Part shown: positions 51,585-58,496 of the stretch, one piece after another
How the letters are laid out: the number at the start of each line of letters is the position of its first letter
Numbering within the stretch: position 1 is the stretch's first letter
NCBI GenBank assembly: GCA_934716995.1
Contig: CAKUYO010000008.1
Span: 1-64,000, forward strand
Origin: an uncultured Bacteroidales bacterium
Lineage (GTDB): Bacteria; Bacteroidota; Bacteroidia; Bacteroidales; Paludibacteraceae
Reading direction: 5' to 3'
DNA: 64,000 bases
The notes under the pieces: generated by a model
Seen by the model: the letters and a program-made list of their open reading frames with translations, nothing else
The model's database searches: none
What the model was told of the DNA's origin: nothing
Translations under genes and position numbers: made by a program

Positions 51585-52289
51585 TTAGCGGCTTGTTGCC
51601 TCGTGAAACAATGCTTCCAAGTCCTCTATTTCCCCGATGGGCATATCGGCTTTGATCTCACCGTGGTCGAGTATCACCACCCGGTCGCACATCTCCCGCA
51701 CTTCCTGCATGATATGTGTCGAGAGTATCACCGTGCGGTCTTTGCCCAACTCGCGTATCAGGCTGCGTATGTCCACCAACTGGTTCGGGTCAAGCCCGGT
51801 CGTCGGTTCGTCCAGTATCAGCAGATCGGGGTCGCCAAGCAGAGCCTGTGCCAAGCCGACACGCTGTTTGTATCCTTTGCTCAACTGACCGATTTTCTTG
51901 TGCCGCTCGGGTGTCAGCCCCACGCGCCCAATCAGCGTCTCCACCCGCTCTCTCACCATCTTTTCATTGTGCATTGTGCATTGTGCATTGTGCATTGTCA
52001 GCCCCCCCATAAACTGCAGATATTCCGCCACGTACATCTCTTCATACAGCGGATTCTGCTCCGGAAGATACCCAATCTCCTTCGGCACCTCAATTGTGCA
52101 TTGTGCATTGTGCATTGTGCATTGTTCCGGTTTCCACAGCCCTACGAGTATCTTCATCAGCGTGGACTTGCCCGCGCCGTTGGGACCGAGCAAACCGACC
52201 ACTTCGCCGTCTCGGATCGACAGCGACACATCGCGCAGCACCTGCTGCTTGCCGATGGTCTTGTTCAGATGTTCTATGCGTACCGACAT
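51585..52289 (-). CDS. gldA: ABC transporter ATP-binding protein, GldA-like, with two in-frame repeat insertions
   Basis: Walker A GPNGAGKST, the GldA-typical IGYLPEQNPLYEEMYVAEYLQFMG, signature LSKGYKQRVGLAQALLG, Walker B LLILDEPTTGLDPNQLVDIR and H-loop LSTHIM define a GldA-type ATPase used with GldFG in Bacteroidota. Two stretches of 9-base repeats lie inside the frame: TMHNAQCT-type residues encoded at 52093-52125 replace the usual beta-hairpin after KILVGLWKPE, and a second TMHNAQCTMHN at 51965-51998 lies before the helical domain. Since the unit is 9 bases, the frame survives. The frame is open upstream of 52289, but that part covers the promoter. Total 234 residues; the C-terminus after DLEALFHEAT is short for GldA (about 300), so function may differ. 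Confidence 0.85.
   Translation of the reverse strand: MSVRIEHLNKTIGKQQVLRDVSLSIRDGEVVGLLGPNGAGKSTLMKILVGLWKPEQCTMHNAQCTIEVPKEIGYLPEQNPLYEEMYVAEYLQFMGGLTMHNAQCTMHNEKMVRERVETLIGRVGLTPERHKKIGQLSKGYKQRVGLAQALLGDPDLLILDEPTTGLDPNQLVDIRSLIRELGKDRTVILSTHIMQEVREMCDRVVILDHGEIKADMPIGEIEDLEALFHEATSR
51965..51998. repeat. 9-base tandem repeat GCATTGTGC inside the GldA-like gene, block 1
   Basis: Nearly four units of CATTGTGCA. On the coding strand they read ATG CAC AAT GCA CAA TGC. Confidence 0.9.
52093..52125. repeat. 9-base tandem repeat GCATTGTGC inside the GldA-like gene, block 2
   Basis: Same unit as at 51965-51998. A third, intergenic block with the same unit lies at 55249-55279. Confidence 0.9.
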
Positions 52290-52315
52290 AGGTGAGGATA
52301 ATTGCGTTGAGCCTG

Positions 52316-52345
52316 CAAAGTTACGAAAAAAAAACGATATACGCA
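52316..52345 (-). promoter_or_regulatory. Promoter of the GldA-like gene
   Basis: TAACTTTG at 52316-52323 (minus strand), TTG at 52343-52345, spacing 19; it excludes longer starts. Confidence 0.72.
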
Positions 52346-52424
52346 ATAGGTACAGGATAAAGACTGTCCGATGAAAGCAAAAACGATACGCCGTTTTTTG
52401 CCCGCCGGAAAAATAGTGAGCAGG

Positions 52425-52516
52425 TGAGCGGGTGAGCAGATAACTTTTATAAATACACACCCGCCCGCGCCTGCGTATGTGTATAGAGTTTGCAAAAGTA
52501 TCTGCTCACCCGCTCA
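52425..52516. repeat. Inverted repeat of tandem GTGAGCAG units
   Basis: TGAGCGGGTGAGCAGATA (52425-52442) and its exact reverse complement (52499-52516) can form an 18-base stem; further GTGAGCAG / CTGCTCAC units extend each arm (from about 52416 and to about 52532). Confidence 0.85.
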
Positions 52517-52737
52517 TCTGCTCACCTGCTCATAGGCGAGTGGCAGGTCATGGAAACGCTATCTACCCGACATCCACCCGACATCCACCGCACTTTTCAA
52601 CTTATGTTTTATATCCTCTACTGCTCTGGTTCGTTATTAAAAACTATAAATAGTAAAATGGGGGCGATTGTTATAGGATGCGCATAGGATGCGCATACCT
52701 TGGGCGGTTGATAGATGTTATTGATTGTTAAAAAAAA

Positions 52738-54060
52738 CTATTCGGTGGATTTAACCACTTGGCAGCCGACCAATTGGTCGTACCGCCCGCCAAACGGACG
52801 GTAATAGACATAGATGGTGTATTCGTTTTCGGTCTGCCAGTGCGAACCTTCGGTGCGCTGGAGTGTGGCTGTTGTGCCGCCTTTGGGTACAAACCGGTAC
52901 TGGTAGTCGTAGCCGCCCTGCTTCACTAATTGCGTCAGGTAGTAGCAGCGGTGTTCGTTGTCGTATTGCATGCGGTTGTCGGCTTCGAAATGGTTCAGAA
53001 ACATATCTCCGCCCACATACACCGTCCCGTCGAACCACGGATTGGGGGCGGGCAGCGTCCAGTGCACCCACATATATTCCGCTTCGGTGTCGCTGTCGGT
53101 GGTGCGCTCGGCATTCACCAAGTACTGACCGTCGGCGTCATACTCGTGCATATAGGGTGTGCCGCATTTGTCGGTTACCAAGTCGCCCGAGTATTCCGCC
53201 CCCGTGCCGCGCAGGGCGTCTTCGAAAAGAAAAACGTGGTAGTCGCGGTTGTCGAACTCTATCCGGTCGATGCCTGTTCCGGCAAAATAGATCGAATAGG
53301 CATCAAAATGGCGGAACTCGTTGCCTCCCTCGAAGATCAGTTGCTGCTGGTTGTGGTAGCGCAGGCGGTTGGGTTCCACATACGTCGGATAGGGCGGAAC
53401 GACCTGGTTGTCTATGCGCCCGTTTTGTTGTACCACTACTTTGATCTCATTCGGGTCGCGCAGTTGGAGCGCCGATGTGTTGATGTCTATATCCGCCTGC
53501 TGGTACCGCCCGCTCAGTTCGATCGATGTGTTGGAACGTATGTCGGCGCTGATGCCCACACGCGGTTCTACCACCGAGAAACATACGTAAGCCGCCACTT
53601 TGTCGGGATTGCCGTCTTCGTATATTTTCAGGGCGTAGTTGCCGCTTGCCCGTACCTGCATGTCTTCGTTGGGGAAGAGGAACCGGTAATGGGTGTAGTC
53701 GCGCCGGGTATTGAGCGAATGTTCGTAGTCGGTGATGTCCTGTGTGGTGAATCCGCTTACATACTCGCTGCTGCTCAGGCTGCTCTCCGTCCAATCGGCG
53801 TTGAGGTGGAGCAGGGTATAGGTGTAGAAATGGACATTGTGGCTCATTTCGTCGAAAGAGATCTCCAGTGTGTTTTGCGGGTCTGTACCGTCTATCACGC
53901 CGTCTTGCAGTACGAGGAAGGGGCGTTGTACGCCGGTTTGCTCGGCGTACTGTATCCGCAGCGTACGGATTTGGGTATCCACCGCCTTGGTGCGGTATTG
54001 CGCCTGTATGGGAAGTATGCCGCATAAGCCGCATAGCAATATGTATATTGTCTTGCGCAT
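52738..54060 (-). CDS. Type IX secretion system plug-domain protein (former DUF5103)
   Basis: The 440-residue protein has a signal peptide (YILLCGLCGILPIQAQ) and the two parts of the type IX plug family: the N-terminal beta domain with IRTLRIQYAEQTGVQRPFLVL ... LEISFDEMSHNVHFYTYTLLHLNADW and the later WFDGTVYVGGDMFLNHFEADNRMQYD ... YYLTQLVKQGGYDYQYRFVP. In structural studies of the type IX translocon the plug closes the periplasmic side of the large SprA/Sov pore. ATG at 54060 follows the promoter at 54081-54111. Type IX cargo is encoded in the same window (31.1 and 60.2 kb). Confidence 0.9.
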   Translation of the reverse strand: MRKTIYILLCGLCGILPIQAQYRTKAVDTQIRTLRIQYAEQTGVQRPFLVLQDGVIDGTDPQNTLEISFDEMSHNVHFYTYTLLHLNADWTESSLSSSEYVSGFTTQDITDYEHSLNTRRDYTHYRFLFPNEDMQVRASGNYALKIYEDGNPDKVAAYVCFSVVEPRVGISADIRSNTSIELSGRYQQADIDINTSALQLRDPNEIKVVVQQNGRIDNQVVPPYPTYVEPNRLRYHNQQQLIFEGGNEFRHFDAYSIYFAGTGIDRIEFDNRDYHVFLFEDALRGTGAEYSGDLVTDKCGTPYMHEYDADGQYLVNAERTTDSDTEAEYMWVHWTLPAPNPWFDGTVYVGGDMFLNHFEADNRMQYDNEHRCYYLTQLVKQGGYDYQYRFVPKGGTTATLQRTEGSHWQTENEYTIYVYYRPFGGRYDQLVGCQVVKSTE

Positions 54061-54080
54061 AAGTGTTTCTTTTTCAATGG

Positions 54081-54111
54081 CAAAAGTACAAAAATAATTC
54101 CAATCGTGCAA
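54081..54111 (-). promoter_or_regulatory. Promoter of the type IX plug gene
   Basis: TACTTTTG at 54081-54088 (minus strand), TTG at 54109-54111, spacing 20. Confidence 0.75.
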
Positions 54112-54127
54112 AAAAAAGTCGTATCTC

Positions 54128-54158
54128 TTGCGTGTTTCGGAAAAAAGCAGTAATTTTG
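54128..54158 (+). promoter_or_regulatory. Promoter of the tRNA-Thr transcript
   Basis: TTG at 54128-54130, 20 bases, TAATTTTG at 54151-54158, divergent from the plug-gene promoter. About 150 bases separate it from the tRNA. Confidence 0.7.
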
Positions 54159-54167
54159 CACCCGCTT

Positions 54168-54284
54168 TTGTTGAGGCGAACAATGGTTAATTGTTGCCGA
54201 ACAAAAGCAGATAAGGCTTCCGAAAATCAAAGATTTTCGGAAAGAGCGGAGGCACAAGTCGCCTCAACAACCACAGAGTGGTTG
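54168..54284 (+). ncRNA. Structured leader upstream of tRNA-Thr
   Basis: An outer perfect 12-base stem (TTGTTGAGGCGA at 54168-54179 with 54259-54270) encloses a perfect 11-base hairpin (TTCCGAAAATC, loop AAA, 54218-54242). A further 7-base hairpin CAACCAC-AGA-GTGGTTG (54268-54284) overlaps the outer right arm by three bases. The sequence lies just after a promoter and before the tRNA, so it is transcribed. It may be a separate small RNA or only the tRNA precursor leader; no known RNA family was recognised. Confidence 0.4.
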
Positions 54285-54314
54285 GTTATTGCGACCTTGT
54301 TGCCGAACGCGAAT

Positions 54315-54390
<76 letters not shown>

Positions 54391-54428
54391 AAAGAGCGAT
54401 TTCCGATAGGAAGTCGCTCTTTTTTTTT
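54391..54428 (+). terminator. Rho-independent terminator after tRNA-Thr
   Basis: AGAGCGATTTCC and GGAAGTCGCTCT pair around GATA and are followed by nine T. On the minus strand it may also end the rlmH transcript. Confidence 0.88.
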
Positions 54429-54517
54429 GTTGGGCGGCTATTGGGTCTATTGGTCCAATAAGTCCAATAAGCCTAATAAGTCCAATAGGTATGGAGGGTA
54501 ACCGCTGTCGGTTCGTT

Positions 54518-54988
54518 TTATTCGTGGTGGTAGGGTTCGCCGCGCAAGATGGTCATGGCGCGGTAGATCTGTTCGACGAACAGGAGGCGGATCATCTGGT
54601 GGCTGAACGTCATTTTGCTGAGCGATATTTTGCCGTTGGCGCGGGCATAGACAGCGGGGGAGAAACCGTACGGTCCGCCTACCGCCAGCACCATATCGCG
54701 CCCTGCAGACATTTTCTTTTGCAGGTATTGCGCAAACTCTATGGAGCGGTATTCGGCACCGTGTTCGTCAAGCAGAACAAGGTCGGTGGCGGGCGAAACG
54801 GCTTTGAGTATCAGTTCCCCCTCGGTTTGTTTCTGCTGCTCTTGGGTGAGCGACTTGGCGTTTTTGAGTTCGGGGATGACCGTTATGTCAAACGATATAT
54901 AGTGTGTGAGACGCCGGCGGTATTCGTCGATGAGGGCTTGCAGACGCGGATCGGTGGTCTTGCCTACTACAAGGAGGGTAATCTTCAT
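54518..54988 (-). CDS. rlmH: 23S rRNA (pseudouridine1915-N3)-methyltransferase RlmH
   Basis: A SPOUT-fold methyltransferase that modifies pseudouridine 1915 of 23S rRNA in the 70S ribosome. The 156 residues show MKITLLVVGKTTDPRLQ, LLDEHGAEYRSIEFAQYL, the S-adenosylmethionine knot loop LAVGGPYGFSPAVYARA and the C-terminal LSKMTFSHQMIRLLFVEQIYRA ... GEPYHHE, all typical. Length is normal. Own promoter at 55011-55041. Confidence 0.98.
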   Translation of the reverse strand: MKITLLVVGKTTDPRLQALIDEYRRRLTHYISFDITVIPELKNAKSLTQEQQKQTEGELILKAVSPATDLVLLDEHGAEYRSIEFAQYLQKKMSAGRDMVLAVGGPYGFSPAVYARANGKISLSKMTFSHQMIRLLFVEQIYRAMTILRGEPYHHE

Positions 54989-55010
54989 TGTTCTGTTGCT
55001 GTTAGGAATG

Positions 55011-55041
55011 CAAAAGTACTGCTTTTGAGGGAAAAGTACAA
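55011..55041 (-). promoter_or_regulatory. Promoter of rlmH
   Basis: TACTTTTG at 55011-55018 (minus strand), TTG at 55039-55041, spacing 20. Confidence 0.72.
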
Positions 55042-55068
55042 GTTTTTGTATGAAAAATGCGGGTAAAG

Positions 55069-55100
55069 TTTGCGTATATCAAAAAATAGCAGTACCTTTG
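55069..55100 (+). promoter_or_regulatory. Promoter of the tRNA-Leu (and possibly rpsU) transcript
   Basis: TTTG at 55069-55072, 20 bases, TACCTTTG at 55093-55100. Confidence 0.75.
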
Positions 55101-55157
55101 CACCCGCTTTTGTCCGAAAGACCTGCTGAAAAAGTAGGGAAAGAGGCGGTAAGCAAT

Positions 55158-55239
55158 GCCCAGATGGCGGAATCGGTAGACGCGCTGGTCTCAAACACCA
55201 GTGGTGCAAACCGTGCCGGTTCGACCCCGGCTCTGGGTA
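55158..55239 (+). tRNA. tRNA-Leu (anticodon CAA)
   Basis: Acceptor GCCCAGA pairs with TCTGGGT (one G-T pair), discriminator A at 55239; CCA is not encoded. Anticodon stem CTGGT/ACCAG with loop CTCAAAC gives CAA at 55192-55194, reading TTG. A long variable arm follows (GGTGCAAACC), as expected for class II tRNA-Leu; T arm GCCGGTTCGACCCCGGC. Confidence 0.95.
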
Positions 55240-55248
55240 CAGAAATAC

Positions 55249-55279
55249 GCATTGTGCATTATGCATTGTGCATTATGAA
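55249..55279. repeat. 9-base tandem repeat GCATTGTGC, intergenic block
   Basis: GCATTGTGCATTATGCATTG and continuation, the same unit as found inside the GldA-like gene at 51965-51998 and 52093-52125. Confidence 0.8.
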
Positions 55280-55359
55280 TTGATTAAAGGGTCATGCGGG
55301 AGACTTAAACATCCGCTATAAAGGAGCAAGCCGAACAACTTACCGCTGCAACCAAGACC

Positions 55360-55458
55360 CAATCAAAATTTATTTTGATTGGAGAGGAGGAAGCGCGGAG
55401 CATTAAACTCGTGAAACGAGTTTCTGTTGCGGAGCGAGTTCCGACGAAAAAAGGAGGT
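55360..55458 (+). promoter_or_regulatory. rpsU leader with hairpins and strong Shine-Dalgarno
   Basis: AATCAAAAT-TT-ATTTTGATT near 55362 and AAACTCGT-GAA-ACGAGTTT near 55406 form perfect hairpins. AAGGAGGT at 55451-55458 sits 7 bases before the rpsU ATG. Such a strong ribosome site is exceptional in this window, where genes lack one. It fits autoregulation of bS21 as described for other Bacteroidota. Confidence 0.7.
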
Positions 55459-55465
55459 GTATGCA

Positions 55466-55660
55466 ATGATTATTGTACAAGTAAAAGAAGGTGAGAACAT
55501 CGAGCGCGCGATTAAGAAATTCAAACGCAAATTCGACAAGACAGGTGTGGTGAAAGAACTCCGTCGCCGTCAGCAATTCGACAAACCTTCAGAGGTGAAA
55601 CGTGTCAAGATGGCACATGCGAAGTATGTGCAGCAGTTGCATGCTCACGACGATATGTAA
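55466..55660 (+). CDS. rpsU: 30S ribosomal protein S21 (bS21)
   Basis: The 64-residue basic protein (MIIVQVKEGENIERAIKKFK ... KELRRRQQFDKPSEVKR) is bS21, which binds near the anti-Shine-Dalgarno end of 16S rRNA. ATG at 55466 is fixed by the Shine-Dalgarno AAGGAGGT 7 bases upstream and by the family N-terminus; the frame extends 13 codons further but that part is leader. It follows tRNA-Leu by 226 bases on the same strand and is closed by the terminator at 55685-55721. Confidence 0.97.
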   Translation: MIIVQVKEGENIERAIKKFKRKFDKTGVVKELRRRQQFDKPSEVKRVKMAHAKYVQQLHAHDDM

Positions 55661-55684
55661 TTGGTCGTCTCCCATAGAAGGGAC

Positions 55685-55721
55685 AGAGGTTGTTTAACAC
55701 CACGTTAGACAACCTCTTTTT
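55685..55721 (+). terminator. Rho-independent terminator after rpsU
   Basis: AGAGGTTGTTTAAC pairs with GTTAGACAACCTCT (one G-T pair) around ACCAC, followed by five T. Confidence 0.9.
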
Positions 55722-55755
55722 GTATAAAAATAAAATTTTAAGAGACAAACAAGAT

Positions 55756-56970
55756 ATGAAACGATTTCTTTTGAGTGCCGCCTTTGCCGCAATGGCGTTG
55801 GGCGTTTCGGCACAAACCGACACAACCGCCGTAAAAGCGGATACGACGGAGGGCTTCCGTTTTACAACGATTGACAGCGTGGGCATCACGCCCGTCAAAG
55901 ACCAGCACCGCAGCGGAACCTGCTGGGCATTCTCTACCATAGGTTTTCTCGAGAGCGAGTTGCTCCGTACGGGCAAGGGCGAATACGACCTGAGCGAGAT
56001 GTTCGTGGTGAGCCATACGATGATCGACCGTGCGGAATATGTGGTACGTATGTACGGCAGCACGGAGTTTGCCGCCGGCGGTTCGGCTTATGATGTGATT
56101 TATTGCCTGAAGAACTACGGTATGGTGCCGCAATCGGCTATGCCCGGTATTCAGTACGGCAGCAGTCCCGCCGATACGCTGCCCGTGCATGCCGAGTTGG
56201 ACGCTGTGGCAGGCGGGTATATACACGCGCTGACCACAAGCAAACTGAAGAAACTGACGCCTGTATGGAAAAAAGGTTTGCAGGCTGTCTATGACACCTA
56301 TCTCGGTGCCAGCCCCGAGACCTTTACCTACAACGGCAAGGAATATACACCGCAGTCGTTTGCCAAGTCGCTCGGACTCAATGCGGACGACTATGTGAGC
56401 ATTACCTCGTACACCCATCATCCGTTCTACTCCACGTTTGCGCTCGAGGTACCCGACAACTGGCGTATGGATCAGATGTACAATGTGCCCATCGACGACC
56501 TGATGCGTATCATCGACAATGCCATTGCCAAAGGCTACACGATGGCGTGGGGGGCGGACGTGAGCGAAGTGGGCTTCACCCGCAAGGGTATCGGCGTAAT
56601 GCCCGATGCCGACAAGGGCGCAGACCTGACAGGCAGCGATGCGGCACACTGGCTCGGACTGACCGAAAAGGACAAGAAAGACGAACTGACCAAGAAACCG
56701 TTGCCCGAGATGGAGATTACGCAGGAGATGCGCCAGCAGGCGTACGACAACTGGGAGACTACCGACGACCACGGAATGCAGATCTTCGGTACGGCGCACG
56801 ACCAGAACGGCAAACGCTATTATATGGTGAAGAACTCATGGGGAACGCAAAAGAGCGACTACAAGGGTATCTGGTATATCTCGGAGGCGTTTATGAAATA
56901 CAAGACCAACGATATTCTGGTGCACAAAGACGCTATTCCGAAGGATATCCGCAAGAAACTCGGAATCTGA
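55756..56970 (+). CDS. C1B family cysteine peptidase (aminopeptidase C / bleomycin hydrolase)
   Basis: A papain-fold aminopeptidase with signal peptide (FLLSAAFAAMALGVSAQ), so it works in the periplasm or outside, unlike the cytoplasmic PepC of Firmicutes. The active-site cysteine is in QHRSGTCWAFST, the histidine in TTDDHGMQIFG and the asparagine in VKNSWG. The mature enzyme of about 385 residues has the FVVSHTMIDRAEYVVRMYG and LKNYGMVPQSAMPG blocks of the C1B family. ATG at 55756 is preferred over 55690, which lies in the terminator region. No clear promoter; 78 bases of GATAGAA tandem repeat separate it from sufC. Confidence 0.93.
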   Translation: MKRFLLSAAFAAMALGVSAQTDTTAVKADTTEGFRFTTIDSVGITPVKDQHRSGTCWAFSTIGFLESELLRTGKGEYDLSEMFVVSHTMIDRAEYVVRMYGSTEFAAGGSAYDVIYCLKNYGMVPQSAMPGIQYGSSPADTLPVHAELDAVAGGYIHALTTSKLKKLTPVWKKGLQAVYDTYLGASPETFTYNGKEYTPQSFAKSLGLNADDYVSITSYTHHPFYSTFALEVPDNWRMDQMYNVPIDDLMRIIDNAIAKGYTMAWGADVSEVGFTRKGIGVMPDADKGADLTGSDAAHWLGLTEKDKKDELTKKPLPEMEITQEMRQQAYDNWETTDDHGMQIFGTAHDQNGKRYYMVKNSWGTQKSDYKGIWYISEAFMKYKTNDILVHKDAIPKDIRKKLGI

Positions 56971-56971
56971 T

Positions 56972-57046
56972 TTATAGAATAATAGAAAGATAGAACGATA
57001 GAATAATAGAAAGATAGAACGATAGAATGATAGAAAGATAGAATAG
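56972..57046. repeat. Tandem repeat of AGATAGAA-type units
   Basis: Units of 8-9 bases (ATAGAAAGATAGAACGATAG) fill the space between the C1B peptidase and sufC. Similar units occur at 59865-59895 and 60080-60120. Confidence 0.8.
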
Positions 57047-57048
57047 AA

Positions 57049-57816
57049 ATGAGTGCATTGTTAGAAATACGGAATCTGCATGCCAACATTGCGGGGAAAG
57101 AGATCCTTAAGGGAGTTGATCTGACCATCAATGCAGGCGAGGTGCATGCTATCATGGGACCCAATGGTGCGGGCAAGTCCACTTTGAGTGCCGTGCTGAC
57201 GGGTAACCCCGCCTATGAGGTAACGGCGGGTGAGGCGTTGCTCAACGGCAAGAATTTGCTCGAAATGCCGCCCGAGCAGCGTGCGCGCGAGGGGGTGTTC
57301 CTCAGTTTCCAGTACCCTGTGGAGATACCGGGTGTGAGTATGGTCAATTTTATGCGCACGGCGGTGAACGAGAAGCGCAAATATGAGGGCAAGCCGGCAT
57401 TGAGTGCCAAAGAGTTCCTGACGCTGATGCGCGAGAAACGCCAACTGCTCGAGATGGCGGACAAACTCAACAACCGTTCCGTAAACGAGGGCTTCTCCGG
57501 AGGCGAGAAGAAAAAGAACGAGATCTTCCAGATGGCGATGCTGGAGCCGTGTCTGTCTATTCTTGACGAGACGGATTCCGGTTTGGATATCGACGCACTG
57601 CGTATTGTGGCAGAAGGCGTGAACAAACTGAAAACCAAAGAGAATGCACAGATCGTGATTACCCACTATCAGCGTCTGCTGGACTATATCGTTCCCGATT
57701 TTGTACACGTGCTGGCAGACGGACGTATCGTAAAAACGGGTACGAAAGAGTTGGCTCTCGAACTGGAGGAAAAAGGCTACGAGTGGCTTGAAAACAATGG
57801 TTTGGGAGTTGAGTAG
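57049..57816 (+). CDS. sufC: Fe-S cluster assembly ATPase SufC
   Basis: The 255-residue ABC-type ATPase of the SUF scaffold: LLEIRNLHANIAGKEILKGVDL opening, Walker A GPNGAGKST at 37-45, the SufC-specific FLSFQYPVEIPGVSMVNFMR, signature NEGFSGGEKKKNEIFQMA, Walker B ILDETDSGLDIDALRIV and H-loop VITHYQRLLDYI. It powers Fe-S cluster building in a SufB-SufC-SufD complex. sufD follows after 14 bases, but no sufB is upstream, where most genomes have it. Confidence 0.97.
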   Translation: MSALLEIRNLHANIAGKEILKGVDLTINAGEVHAIMGPNGAGKSTLSAVLTGNPAYEVTAGEALLNGKNLLEMPPEQRAREGVFLSFQYPVEIPGVSMVNFMRTAVNEKRKYEGKPALSAKEFLTLMREKRQLLEMADKLNNRSVNEGFSGGEKKKNEIFQMAMLEPCLSILDETDSGLDIDALRIVAEGVNKLKTKENAQIVITHYQRLLDYIVPDFVHVLADGRIVKTGTKELALELEEKGYEWLENNGLGVE

Positions 57817-57830
57817 TTTGGAAGTTTAGG

Positions 57831-58496
57831 ATGGAAAAAGAAATAATCATAGCAGCGGGAGAGAGTAGGGAGATAGTGCTGCTGAATGCGCCTTCGCAGG
57901 ACTTGCATTTTGTGCAGGAGGCAGGTTCGCACTTGCGCTTGCACGTGCTCAATCTGTACTCGGCTATAGGTCAGCCGTCTCCCGAAGAGCCGGTTACAAA
58001 CCGTATCTTTGTGGAGCAACAGGGCGAGGGCTGTCTGACGGAGATATACGGACTGGCGTGCCTGAAAGGGACGGAGCAGGTCTCTACCGCCACGCACGTA
58101 CACCATAGTGTAGGCGGCGGGGAGAGCAAGCAGTTGGTCAAGTTTGTGCTGGACGGGAATGCGAAGGGTGAGTTCTTCGGTGAACTGAAGATTGCCCCCG
58201 ATGCGCAGAAGACCGAGGCGCACCAGACGAACCGCAACCTGCTGCTGAGCGATACGGCGGTGATGCGTACCCGCCCGCAGTTGGAGATCTATGCCGACGA
58301 TGTCAAGGCGACCCACGGTGCGAGCACCGGGCAGTTGGACGAGTCGGCACTGTTCTATATGCAGCAACGCTGTCTGAGCGAGCGGACGGCACGCCGCCTG
58401 CTGATAGGTGCATTTATGAAAGATGTATTGGAGACCATATCCGACGCCGCACAGCGCGAGCAGTTAATGCAGGCGATAGATGGCGTAATCGAATAA
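57831..58496 (+). CDS. sufD: Short SufD-like protein
   Basis: The 221 residues correspond to the beta-helical core and C-terminus of SufD: VHHSVGGGESKQLVKFVLDGNAKGEFFGELKIAP, AHQTNRNLLLSDTAVMRTRPQLEIYADDVKATHGASTGQLDE and LFYMQQRCLSERTARRLLIGAF are the family blocks. Usual SufD has 400-450 residues; the N-terminal helical domain is absent here and the protein begins directly at the start of the beta part. The ATG has no alternative upstream in frame. The last 33 bases overlap the end of the polyprenyl synthase gene on the other strand. Confidence 0.88.
   Translation: MEKEIIIAAGESREIVLLNAPSQDLHFVQEAGSHLRLHVLNLYSAIGQPSPEEPVTNRIFVEQQGEGCLTEIYGLACLKGTEQVSTATHVHHSVGGGESKQLVKFVLDGNAKGEFFGELKIAPDAQKTEAHQTNRNLLLSDTAVMRTRPQLEIYADDVKATHGASTGQLDESALFYMQQRCLSERTARRLLIGAFMKDVLETISDAAQREQLMQAIDGVIE

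Larger units (their letters stand above)
52290..52737. other. Intergenic region with long inverted repeat and tandem repeats
   Basis: This 448-base space contains the GldA-like promoter (52316-52345), an 18-base perfect inverted repeat built from GTGAGCGG/GTGAGCAG units (52425-52516), a GACATCCACCC tandem at 52565-52590 and the third copy of the GCATAGGATG repeat (52673-52696). No gene is supported. Confidence 0.6.

Noticed and set aside
54391..54490. Attachment site next to tRNA-Thr
   Set aside because: No integrase gene and no repeat of the tRNA 3' end were found in the window.
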